Below, one piece after another: positions 7,598 through 13,794 of a DNA stretch of 16,435 nt; position 1 is the first letter of the stretch; the number at the start of each line of letters is the position of its first letter. The stretch is from contig DOMR01000136.1 of NCBI GenBank assembly GCA_003509845.1, positions 10,046 to 26,480 of the forward strand. Reading direction: 5' to 3'. The stretch is from Chitinophagaceae bacterium (GTDB taxonomy: Bacteria; Bacteroidota; Bacteroidia; Chitinophagales; Chitinophagaceae). A program made the translations under genes and the position numbers. The notes under the pieces were generated by a model, which was not told the DNA's origin, did no database searches, and saw only the letters and a program-made list of their open reading frames with translations.

Positions 7598-7605
7598 CAA
7601 AATAA
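7598..7605 (-). promoter_or_regulatory. Possible -7 element of the surE-lpxB cluster
   Basis: On the minus strand this reads TTATTTTG, one mismatch from TAnnTTTG, and ends 30 bases before the chosen surE start. No good -33 element is seen, so this is tentative. Confidence 0.35.
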
Positions 7606-7703
7606 AAGGAGTTGACTAGGATAATTTAGGGGATAAACAAGTTTTGATTGAGTTATCTGAATTAGAAGATTTACTAAGATGTTGAAAAAAAAATCTAAAA
7701 ATA

Positions 7704-7733
7704 TTTGGAAATACTAAATATATTAGTAAATTG
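7704..7733 (+). promoter_or_regulatory. Promoter of the XRE/S24 regulator gene
   Basis: TTTG at 7704-7707 fits the Bacteroidota -33 element. After a 19-base spacer, TAAATTG at 7727-7733 approximates the -7 consensus TAnnTTTG with one T missing. Transcription would start near 7740, about 10 bases before the ATG at 7751. Operator 1 lies between the two elements and operator 2 covers the expected start of transcription. Confidence 0.55.
7713..7727. promoter_or_regulatory. Operator-like inverted repeat 1 of the S24 regulator
   Basis: ACTAA-ATATA-TTAGT is a 5-bp inverted repeat with a 5-base spacer, extended by one T/A pair on the outside (7712-7728). It fills the space between the -33 and -7 elements. 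The same pattern recurs at 7735-7749. Confidence 0.6.
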
Positions 7734-7734
7734 C

Positions 7735-7749
7735 ACTAAAATCATTAGT
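7735..7749. promoter_or_regulatory. Operator-like inverted repeat 2 of the S24 regulator
   Basis: ACTAA-AATCA-TTAGT has the same arms and spacer length as operator 1. Its centre (7742) is 22 bp from that of operator 1 (7720), about two helical turns, placing both sites on one face of the DNA. It ends one base before the ATG. A lone half-site ACTAA lies at 7673-7677. Confidence 0.6.
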
Positions 7750-7750
7750 T

Positions 7751-8530
7751 ATGTCATACGCAGGAAAAAATTTAAAATACATCAGAAAGCAGCGCGAATG
7801 GACACAAGAGGAAATGGCCAATCAACTTCAAATTAAGCGATCCTTGGTAGGGGCTTATGAGGAGGAGCGCGCCGAACCAAGGTTGGATGTGCAGGAAGTA
7901 ATCTGTGCTAAATTTAATATCAGTTTAGAGCAATTCTTGTTTCAGGATTTATCTGAAACAGGGGGATTGTCATCAAGTTCGAACAATAGCTATTTAGAGC
8001 GTCGTCGCTCCATGAAATCCGATAAGTCCATCAGTTTAGCACCCGTTGTACCGTTTGTTCCTGTTAAGGCTGCAGCGGGTTATTTGGCAGGTTATGCAGA
8101 TCCGGAGTTCTTGGATGAGCTAAATACCTTCACATTACCGATGTTAGCGCCTGGAGATTACCGTGCGTTTGAAATCATCGGGGACAGTATGCTTCCCACT
8201 CCAAGTGGAAGTGTAATTGTGGGTGAAAAAGTGGACAATATGAAGGAGGTAAAGAACAGTAATACCTATATCGTAGTTTCTAATTCAGATGGTGTGGTAT
8301 ACAAGCGAGTAATCACCAATGAAGATGTTACTGAACGACTTACTTTATTGAGTGACAATCCATTGTATGAGCCATATCAAGTAAATACACAAGATATAGT
8401 AGAGATATGGAAGGCTGTTTATATTATCCAAAAAGCAGGGGCGCAGCCCATGTGGAATGTAGATCAATTAGCAGGTGTGGTTAATAATTTACAAGACCAA
8501 ATTACCAATATAAAGCGCACGATGAACTAG
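7751..8530 (+). CDS. XRE-family repressor with S24 (LexA/CI-like) peptidase domain
   Basis: The protein has 259 residues. An N-terminal Cro/CI helix-turn-helix spans about 5-63 (WTQEEMANQLQIKRSLVGAYEEERAEP), then a serine-rich linker to about 95, then an S24 domain. The expected catalytic dyad is present: S146 in IGDSMLPTPSGS and K185 in GVVYKRV. A possible self-cleavage bond is A109-G110 in VKAAAGYLAGY, with A113-G114 as alternative. The last 25 residues (from VDQLAGVVNNLQ) look like an amphipathic helix, possibly for pairing. Family members are repressors that may cleave themselves under DNA damage or other stress. It is a single-gene unit with a terminator after it, and it probably represses itself through the two operators upstream. 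It is not canonical LexA, which has a winged-helix N-terminus, and no phage genes are nearby. Confidence 0.9.
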   Translation: MSYAGKNLKYIRKQREWTQEEMANQLQIKRSLVGAYEEERAEPRLDVQEVICAKFNISLEQFLFQDLSETGGLSSSSNNSYLERRRSMKSDKSISLAPVVPFVPVKAAAGYLAGYADPEFLDELNTFTLPMLAPGDYRAFEIIGDSMLPTPSGSVIVGEKVDNMKEVKNSNTYIVVSNSDGVVYKRVITNEDVTERLTLLSDNPLYEPYQVNTQDIVEIWKAVYIIQKAGAQPMWNVDQLAGVVNNLQDQITNIKRTMN

Positions 8531-8567
8531 TTGTTTTAGTTTTGCCTTTAAATCATAGGTTTTATTC

Positions 8568-8602
8568 ATCCCGATCGCTTAAAAAGCCATCGGGATTTTT
8601 TA
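8568..8602 (+). terminator. Intrinsic terminator of the S24 regulator gene
   Basis: An 8-bp perfect stem, ATCCCGAT (8568-8575) and ATCGGGAT (8589-8596), is followed by a run of Ts. The 13-base loop may add a GC/GC pair. Confidence 0.88.
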
Positions 8603-8629
8603 TAGGACAACTTGAAGTGTTAATATAAA

Positions 8630-8663
8630 TAAAAAACCTAAACAAATGAATTACAATTGTTTA
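8630..8663 (-). terminator. Probable terminator of guaA
   Basis: On the minus strand, TAAACAA (8663-8657) pairs with TTGTTTA (8645-8639) across an 11-base loop and is followed by GG and six Ts. The 7-bp stem is AT-rich, so the terminator may be weak. It sits 30 bases past the guaA stop and faces the terminator of the S24 gene. Confidence 0.55.
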
Positions 8664-8692
8664 TGTTAATATAATTAAAGTAAAATATTAAA

Positions 8693-10228
8693 TTATTCCC
8701 ACTCGATTGTTGCAGGAGGTTTACTGCTTATATCGTATACCACGCGGTTAATTCCCCTTACTTCATTGATGATGGAATTGCTCATATGTGCTAGGAATTC
8801 ATAAGGTAAATGTGCCCAGTCGGCTGTCATGCCATCCACTGAGGTTACTGCTCTTAAAGCCACGGTGAATTCATAGGTTCTTTCGTCACCCATCACACCC
8901 ACGCTTTTTACAGGTAAAAGAATGGTGCCTGCTTGCCATACCTTATCATACAATCCGAATTCTTTCAGTCCATTCATGTAGATCGCATCGGCTCTTTGAA
9001 GGAGGTCTACCTTTTCGGCGGTAACTTCCCCTAGTATACGAATGGCTAGTCCAGGTCCTGGGAAAGGATGTCTGGCGATCATAGCACTAGGTATGCCTAA
9101 TTCAAGGCCTACTCGGCGAACCTCATCTTTAAATAAGCTTCTCAATGGCTCCACCAAAGTAAGGTGCAATGATTCAGGTAAACCACCCACATTATGGTGT
9201 GATTTAATGGTTTGAGAAGGGCCGTGTACACTTACACTTTCAATCACATCAGGATATATTGTTCCTTGACCTAAAAACTTAGCTTCCAGCATTTTAGATG
9301 CCTCTACTTGAAATATATCTATAAATAGTTTACCTATTACTTTTCGCTTTTCTTCTGGCTCAGATTTGCCAGCAAGTCCATCATAAAACATTTGTTTGGC
9401 GTCAATGCCTCTTACATTTAATCCAATGGCGTGATAGGTATCTAGTACCTGCTGAAACTCGTCCTTGCGTAAAACACCATTGTCTACAAAAATACCATGG
9501 AGACGATCTCCAATGGCCTTATGAATTAGGGTGGCTGCTACGGTACTATCCACACCGCCACTTAATGCCATAATCACATGACCCTCTCCAATTTGCTCCT
9601 TTAGCTTTTGAACCGTTTCAGTTACAAAGGAAGCTGGTGTCCAATTTTGATGGCAGCCACAAATGTCCACCAAAAAGTTTTTGATCATTACCTTGCCCTG
9701 GGTGGAGTGGTACACTTCAGGGTGAAATTGTAGGCCATGTAAACTGTTGCCATCGTCCTGCTTTTTGCGAAAAGCGGCTACGGGAATGCTGTCAGTATCG
9801 GCTAAAAGTTCAAAGTTGTCAGGGAGTTGGGTAATAGAGTCGCTATGGCTCATCCAAACCTGGCTATTATCTTCAATATCTTTAAATAAGATGTCCTGTT
9901 TCTTGATTCTTAATTGGGCGCGACCGTATTCTCTTTTATTCGATTTTTCTACCTTACCACCAAAGTTTTTGGCACTTAATTGGGCACCATAACAAACAGT
10001 CAATACTGGGACCTTCTCTAAGATGGCTTTAATATCAACATTGGGTGCCTCCTCCTCGTTTACACTGGCAGGGGAGCCGCTTAGGATGACCCCTTTTAGA
10101 CTAGGGTCAAACTGTATCGCATGGTGAAAAGGGGTGATTTCGCAATATACATTCGCTTCACGAACAGCCCTAGCGATCAGCTGGGTATATTGACTTCCAA
10201 AGTCGAGGATAAGGATTTTTTCAATCAT
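8693..10228 (-). CDS. guaA: GMP synthase (glutamine-hydrolysing)
   Basis: The 511-residue enzyme converts XMP to GMP with ATP and glutamine in the cytoplasm. An N-terminal class I glutamine amidotransferase domain (about 1-190) has the triad C79 (TVCYGAQLSA), H169 and E171 (LQFHPEVYHS). The ATP pyrophosphatase domain begins with the PP-loop SGGVDST at 223-229. The C-terminal dimerisation part ends in VVYDISSKPPATIEWE, a typical GuaA tail with the conserved KPPATIEWE. Length is normal. It lies downstream of rpsT on the same strand, with a strong terminator ending 15 bases before its start. No promoter is visible in that gap, so expression may depend on read-through. Confidence 0.97.
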   Translation of the reverse strand: MIEKILILDFGSQYTQLIARAVREANVYCEITPFHHAIQFDPSLKGVILSGSPASVNEEEAPNVDIKAILEKVPVLTVCYGAQLSAKNFGGKVEKSNKREYGRAQLRIKKQDILFKDIEDNSQVWMSHSDSITQLPDNFELLADTDSIPVAAFRKKQDDGNSLHGLQFHPEVYHSTQGKVMIKNFLVDICGCHQNWTPASFVTETVQKLKEQIGEGHVIMALSGGVDSTVAATLIHKAIGDRLHGIFVDNGVLRKDEFQQVLDTYHAIGLNVRGIDAKQMFYDGLAGKSEPEEKRKVIGKLFIDIFQVEASKMLEAKFLGQGTIYPDVIESVSVHGPSQTIKSHHNVGGLPESLHLTLVEPLRSLFKDEVRRVGLELGIPSAMIARHPFPGPGLAIRILGEVTAEKVDLLQRADAIYMNGLKEFGLYDKVWQAGTILLPVKSVGVMGDERTYEFTVALRAVTSVDGMTADWAHLPYEFLAHMSNSIINEVRGINRVVYDISSKPPATIEWE

Positions 10229-10243
10229 GCGACGAAGTTAAGC

Positions 10244-10278
10244 AAAAAAAAATCCCCCCGAAAACTCGAGGGGATTTT
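10244..10278 (-). terminator. Intrinsic terminator between rpsT and guaA
   Basis: A perfect 9-bp stem, AAAATCCCC (10249-10257) and GGGGATTTT (10270-10278), has a 12-base loop. On the minus strand it runs into nine Ts (10252-10244), so it acts leftward. A short hairpin, CCGC-TGT-GCGG (10298-10308), lies between it and the rpsT stop codon. Confidence 0.85.
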
Positions 10279-10310
10279 GAAGTGTATAAGTTTAGTCCCG
10301 CTGTGCGGTT

Positions 10311-10586
10311 TTAATTTCTTTTCTTAACAACAACAGCTTTAACTGCAGTGTGTTTCGCTAACTTACTCTTTAAATTAGCCGCTTTGTTTTTGTGGATAAT
10401 TCCACGTTTAGCTAATTTGTCAATTTGAGAAATGATGTTAGGAAGCTTCTCGTCATATGCTTTTTGCTCTTCAACTGTTTTCAATTCACGAATAGCATTA
10501 CGCGTAGTTTTACCGTAATAACGATTTCTGTCGCGACGTTTAGTTGCTTGTCTTACATCTTTTTTGGTAGCCGAATGATTTGCCAT
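10311..10586 (-). CDS. rpsT: 30S ribosomal protein S20
   Basis: This 91-residue, very basic protein has the S20 pattern: MANHSATKKDVRQATKRRDRNR at the start, then a helical segment and the KGIIHKNKAA-like motif (RGIIHKNKAANLKSKLAK, residues 61-78) typical of S20. It binds 16S rRNA in the body of the small subunit. Length is close to the 86-90 usual for the family. It has its own -7 element 25 bases upstream and a strong terminator downstream. Confidence 0.96.
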   Translation of the reverse strand: MANHSATKKDVRQATKRRDRNRYYGKTTRNAIRELKTVEEQKAYDEKLPNIISQIDKLAKRGIIHKNKAANLKSKLAKHTAVKAVVVKKRN

Positions 10587-10611
10587 GTACTAATATTAAT
10601 TTTCAGGAGGG

Positions 10612-10619
10612 CAAAGGTA
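10612..10619 (-). promoter_or_regulatory. -7 element of the rpsT promoter
   Basis: TACCTTTG on the minus strand is an exact match to TAnnTTTG, ending 25 bases before the rpsT ATG. No clear -33 TTTG is seen at the normal distance. Confidence 0.6.
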
Positions 10620-10866
10620 AGGTACTTAAACAAATAATTAAAATTAAAATACAAAAAAAATAAAAATCAATACAAATAATTGTAAATCAAGTAGTTATAT
10701 ATGCTACACGTCTGGTATTTTAATGAAAATAAAGGGAAATAAAATGGGAGGGTAAACTCGGCCAATTTTTAGGGGTTTGAATACCTAAGAAAGTTCCCTT
10801 TTGGGCTAGATCACCCCTAATCCAATTATCCAATTTTCGGGCGCCGTACTTGTTAAATTTATCCGC

Positions 10867-10874
10867 TAATTTTG
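10867..10874 (+). promoter_or_regulatory. -7 element of the rsmB promoter
   Basis: TAATTTTG matches TAnnTTTG exactly and ends 27 bases before the ATG at 10902. A TTG at 10850-10852 is too close (14 bases) for a standard -33. Confidence 0.55.
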
Positions 10875-10901
10875 GGCTCCTGCGAAAGCAAGGCTTTATA
10901 T

Positions 10902-11903
10902 ATGCACCAACAGATTCACCAACAAATAGCTGAAAACTTACTTGACAACTACCAGGGGCAGGAGCCATTGGCCAATTATTTAAAAAAGTACTTTTCGGCT
11001 AATAAAAAACATGGTAGTCGGGATCGTAAAAGTATTTCCGCATTTTGTTATGCGCATTTTAGAGATGGGGAAATTGTTTTCCCGCTTGTGCAAAATATAT
11101 CCACGGAAATAAATGTGAAACAATTTGTCGCATCCCATCAGGAGCAACCCTTGTTGTTTATTCGGGTGCGTCCTTGGCAAAGAGAAAAAGTAATTCCAAA
11201 ACTAATTGCAGCACAAATTACTTATCAGGAAATTACACCAACCACTTTTGCATTTGTTAATACCACTTCACTCCAAAATGTATTGGAGTTAAATAAGGAA
11301 GTGGTGATCCAGGATATAAATTCACAAGCACTTGCTTCCCTGCTTGCACTCGTGCCAACGAGTATGGATCAGGTGTTAAATGTTTGGGATGCCTGCGCTG
11401 CAAGTGGCGGAAAATCTATTTTAATGTTTGATTATTTGTCGAATATTAAAATTCATGTTACAGACATTCGAGAATCTATTTTACATAATTGTGAAAAACG
11501 ATTAGCGGAAGCAGGGATAAGGCCTTCTTCTGTGCAAGTGGTGGATTTGGTTTATCCATTTGAAATAAAAAAACAATTCGATTTTATTTTTGCAGATGTG
11601 CCTTGTTCTGGAAGTGGCACTTGGGGTAGGACGCCGGAACAATTAAAATATTTTAAGCAGGAGCAGCTTGCCAACTATACGGAGTTGCAAGGAAAAATTA
11701 TTGAAAATTTAATTCCAGCTTTGAAACTACATGGACATTTGTTATTCGCCACTTGTTCGGTGTATCAAAATGAAAACGAAAATAATGTAGCCAAGTTATT
11801 AGCTACTGGTAAATTTAAAGTGGTGAAACAACAATACTTTAAAGGATACGACAAGCAAGCCGATACTTTGTTTGGCGCATTACTTGAAAAAATCGCAGAT
11901 TAA
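10902..11903 (+). CDS. rsmB: RsmB-like rRNA (cytosine-5)-methyltransferase, NOL1/NOP2/Sun family
   Basis: This 333-residue protein transfers a methyl group from S-adenosylmethionine to a cytosine in RNA, most likely 16S rRNA. A short N-terminal helical part with GSRDRKSISAFCYAHFR (38-54) resembles the end of the NusB-like domain of RsmB. The catalytic domain has the SAM motif DACAASGGKS (163-172), TDIRES (187-192), motif IV ADVPCSGSGTWGR with C235, and motif VI ATCSVYQNENE with C285, the expected nucleophile. It is clearly shorter than E. coli RsmB (429 residues), mainly at the N-terminus, so the exact target may differ from C967. A longer frame begins with TTG at 10872, inside the -7 element, and is rejected. 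It converges with mnmA, with four bases between stop codons. Confidence 0.88.
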   Translation: MHQQIHQQIAENLLDNYQGQEPLANYLKKYFSANKKHGSRDRKSISAFCYAHFRDGEIVFPLVQNISTEINVKQFVASHQEQPLLFIRVRPWQREKVIPKLIAAQITYQEITPTTFAFVNTTSLQNVLELNKEVVIQDINSQALASLLALVPTSMDQVLNVWDACAASGGKSILMFDYLSNIKIHVTDIRESILHNCEKRLAEAGIRPSSVQVVDLVYPFEIKKQFDFIFADVPCSGSGTWGRTPEQLKYFKQEQLANYTELQGKIIENLIPALKLHGHLLFATCSVYQNENENNVAKLLATGKFKVVKQQYFKGYDKQADTLFGALLEKIAD

Positions 11904-11907
11904 TTGA

Positions 11908-13020
11908 TTAGCGAATTGCGTTTAATACGCCGCTTTGAATAATACCGCCTGCTACCACATCATCTCCTTCGTAAAATACCGCGCTTTGTCCTGGTGCAAT
12001 GCTTTTTACATTTTCGTAAAATCTTGCTTGCACACCATTGTCGGTATTGGATAAAGTGCATAATGCACCTGAATCGTGGTATCTAATTTTTGCCATCACA
12101 TCCATAGATTCAGATAGATGATCATATTTTATCCAATTCAATTTAGCGACCATCATATCGTTTTTATCTAAGTCAGTTTCTTCACCAATCACAACTACAT
12201 TATTCACTGGATCAATATCGGTCACATATACGGGATGCCCCATGGCCAATTCCAATCCCTTTCTTTGTCCAATCGTATAAAATGGATAGCCCTTATGTTT
12301 GCCTAATCTTTTTCCTTTGGTATCCACAAACCAACCGCCGTTCACTCTTTCTTCCAAACCATCTACGCGTCTTTTTAAAAATCCTCTGTAATCATTATCA
12401 GGAACAAAGCAAATTTCATAGCTCTCACTTTTCTTTGCCAATTCAGGATAACCCATATCAATTGCCATTTGTTTGATATCTTTTTTATGCATGCCACCCA
12501 ATGGTAAAATAGTGCGCTTTAGTAAATCTTGATCCACCCCCCATAATACATAGCTTTGGTCCTTGGTCTCATCCAAACCTTTTGAAATTACATAACGGCC
12601 ATTGGTATGTTGTCTTACTTTTGCATAATGCCCTGTCGCAATAAATTCACAACCGAGTGCATCGGCACGCTTTAATAAAGCACGCCATTTAATATGGGTG
12701 TTACACATTACGCAAGGGTTGGGTGTGCGACCAGCTAAATATTCTTCCACAAAATTTTCAATAACAAAATCGCCAAACTCTTCTCTAATATCTAATATAT
12801 AGTGGGGGAAGCCATTGTTAACAGCAGCCAAACGGGCATCATTAAAGGAGTCTATATTGCAACAACCTGTTTCTTTTCCATTGGTGTTGCTAGTAGAGTA
12901 ATCCCAGGTTTTCATGGTTATTCCAATAACCTCATAACCTTCGTTGTGTAATAAAAGCGCGGCAACCGTGCTATCAATCCCGCCACTCATGGCGACTAAA
13001 ACCTTTCCTTTTTTACTCAT
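11908..13020 (-). CDS. mnmA: tRNA-specific 2-thiouridylase MnmA
   Basis: With the start at 13020 the protein has 370 residues. MnmA thiolates uridine 34 at C2 in tRNAs for Lys, Glu and Gln, using ATP and a persulfide relay. The PP-loop SGGIDST lies at 12-18. The two catalytic cysteines are C106 in NPCVMCNTHIKW and C204 in SYEICFVPD. GHYAKV (130-135), DQSYVLW (154-160) and IGQRKGL follow in normal order. A longer frame reaches 13083, but a perfect -7 element lies at 13052-13059, so that extension is not expected on the message; MSKKGKVLVAMSGG is also the usual N-terminus. It is a single-gene unit. Confidence 0.96.
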   Translation of the reverse strand: MSKKGKVLVAMSGGIDSTVAALLLHNEGYEVIGITMKTWDYSTSNTNGKETGCCNIDSFNDARLAAVNNGFPHYILDIREEFGDFVIENFVEEYLAGRTPNPCVMCNTHIKWRALLKRADALGCEFIATGHYAKVRQHTNGRYVISKGLDETKDQSYVLWGVDQDLLKRTILPLGGMHKKDIKQMAIDMGYPELAKKSESYEICFVPDNDYRGFLKRRVDGLEERVNGGWFVDTKGKRLGKHKGYPFYTIGQRKGLELAMGHPVYVTDIDPVNNVVVIGEETDLDKNDMMVAKLNWIKYDHLSESMDVMAKIRYHDSGALCTLSNTDNGVQARFYENVKSIAPGQSAVFYEGDDVVAGGIIQSGVLNAIR

Positions 13021-13051
13021 GGTATTTGGCCAGTTAAATGTTGGCTTAGCA

Positions 13052-13059
13052 CAAAAGTA
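13052..13059 (-). promoter_or_regulatory. -7 element of the mnmA promoter
   Basis: TACTTTTG on the minus strand matches TAnnTTTG and ends 31 bases before the mnmA ATG. A TGTG lies 21 bases upstream in the -33 position. Confidence 0.6.
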
Positions 13060-13133
13060 ATTGATCCTGAGCGACTTTATCACATTGGGGGTAAAAGTGG
13101 GCTAAATTTTTAATGTCGACAACCGAAAAACCC

Positions 13134-13141
13134 TATCTTCA
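13134..13141 (+). promoter_or_regulatory. Possible -7 element of ssb
   Basis: TATCTTCA has two mismatches to TAnnTTTG but ends 28 bases before the ssb ATG, the same distance seen for other genes here (25-35). An alternative is TAAATTTT at 13103-13110 with one mismatch. Confidence 0.3.
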
Positions 13142-13169
13142 TTCCCATAAAACGACAAAATATAAGAAA

Positions 13170-13604
13170 ATGATTAAACTACAAGTTATTGGAAATTTAG
13201 GCAAAGACGCCTTAGTTAACAATGTAAATGGCAAAACAGTAATTAACTTTAATGTAGCTCATACAGAGCGATTTAAAGACGCACAAGGAAATCAAAAAGA
13301 TCGAACGACATGGGTGGACTGTTCGTATTGGACAGACCGCACTGCAGTTGCGCCTTATTTAAAAAAGGGAACGCAGGTGTATGTGGAAGGAACACCGGAT
13401 GTAAGATCTTACACAACAACTGATGGACGCAATGGTGCTTCATTAACACTTCGAATTTCATCTGTTCAATTATTAGGTGCTAAACCAGCTGGTTCAAGTG
13501 CAGGTGGCGGATCAGATGCTTCCGGCGGCGATGCAGGTAATGGCGGATATCAAAATACTGGTGGCGGATCAGATACCACTGCAATGGATGATTTACCATT
13601 TTAA
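13170..13604 (+). CDS. ssb: Single-stranded DNA-binding protein
   Basis: This 144-residue protein binds single-stranded DNA during replication, repair and recombination. An OB-fold covers about residues 1-108, from MIKLQVIGNLGKDA through FNVAHTERF, WVDCSYW and YVEGTPDVRSY. It is followed by a glycine/serine-rich linker and the acidic tip MDDLPF that recruits partner proteins. A longer frame begins at 13113 with 19 extra residues that match nothing in SSB, so the ATG at 13170 is chosen. It diverges from mnmA and is followed by a strong terminator. Confidence 0.95.
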   Translation: MIKLQVIGNLGKDALVNNVNGKTVINFNVAHTERFKDAQGNQKDRTTWVDCSYWTDRTAVAPYLKKGTQVYVEGTPDVRSYTTTDGRNGASLTLRISSVQLLGAKPAGSSAGGGSDASGGDAGNGGYQNTGGGSDTTAMDDLPF

Positions 13605-13628
13605 TTAATATAGCATTCTGCAATATTC

Positions 13629-13661
13629 AAAAGGTATACTTAACGGTATACCTTTTTTTTT
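13629..13661 (+). terminator. Intrinsic terminator of ssb
   Basis: A perfect 11-bp stem, AAAAGGTATAC (13629-13639) and GTATACCTTTT (13646-13656), has a 6-base loop and continues into a T-run of nine or more. Confidence 0.9.
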
Positions 13662-13751
13662 ATTGGCTAACATATGTTTGGTAATAAGCTTGAATTCTGT
13701 AATGTGATTAAATAAGTGTCGCGAATTCAACTAAAATTCAATGCACATAAT

Positions 13752-13759
13752 TACCTTTG
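13752..13759 (+). promoter_or_regulatory. -7 element of the aspartate kinase promoter
   Basis: TACCTTTG is an exact match to TAnnTTTG and ends 35 bases before the ATG at 13795. Just upstream are AATTCAA copies at 13724-13730 and 13735-13741, 11 bp apart, and an inverted copy (TTGAATT) at 13690-13696; these could be a regulator site. Confidence 0.6.
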
Positions 13760-13794
13760 ACGATACAAAAATTGATTACATAAATATTTTTCTA

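Larger units (their letters stand above)
10587..10901. other. 315-base gap between rpsT and rsmB
   Basis: The rpsT end (10587-10735) is AT-rich and holds the rpsT promoter. The middle has an 8-bp inverted repeat, TTAGGGGT (10769-10776) and ACCCCTAA (10813-10820), enclosing a small CCC-TTTT-GGG hairpin (10796-10805), and then a direct repeat TCCAATT-A-TCCAATT (10821-10835). The rsmB -7 element lies at 10867-10874. A minus-strand open frame of 82 codons (10720-10968) covers the middle but runs into the rsmB coding region and past its promoter; I do not call it a gene. No tRNA or known small RNA is recognised. Confidence 0.5.

Noticed and set aside
7568..7600. Longer SurE starting with TTG at 7600
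   Set aside because: It lies in a near-consensus promoter element and adds 11 residues not typical of SurE; MAKTKVEKP at 7567 gives the normal length.
10229..10310. Purine riboswitch before guaA
   Set aside because: The leader between the rpsT stop and the terminator is about 30 bases and shows no three-helix aptamer pattern.
10720..10968. Minus-strand 82-codon frame between rpsT and rsmB
   Set aside because: Its start lies within the rsmB coding region and it crosses the rsmB promoter; no family is recognised. Kept only as part of a low-interest finding.
13113..13169. 19-residue N-terminal extension of SSB
   Set aside because: It precedes the conserved MIKLQVIGNLGKD start, matches nothing known in SSB, and may contain the promoter.
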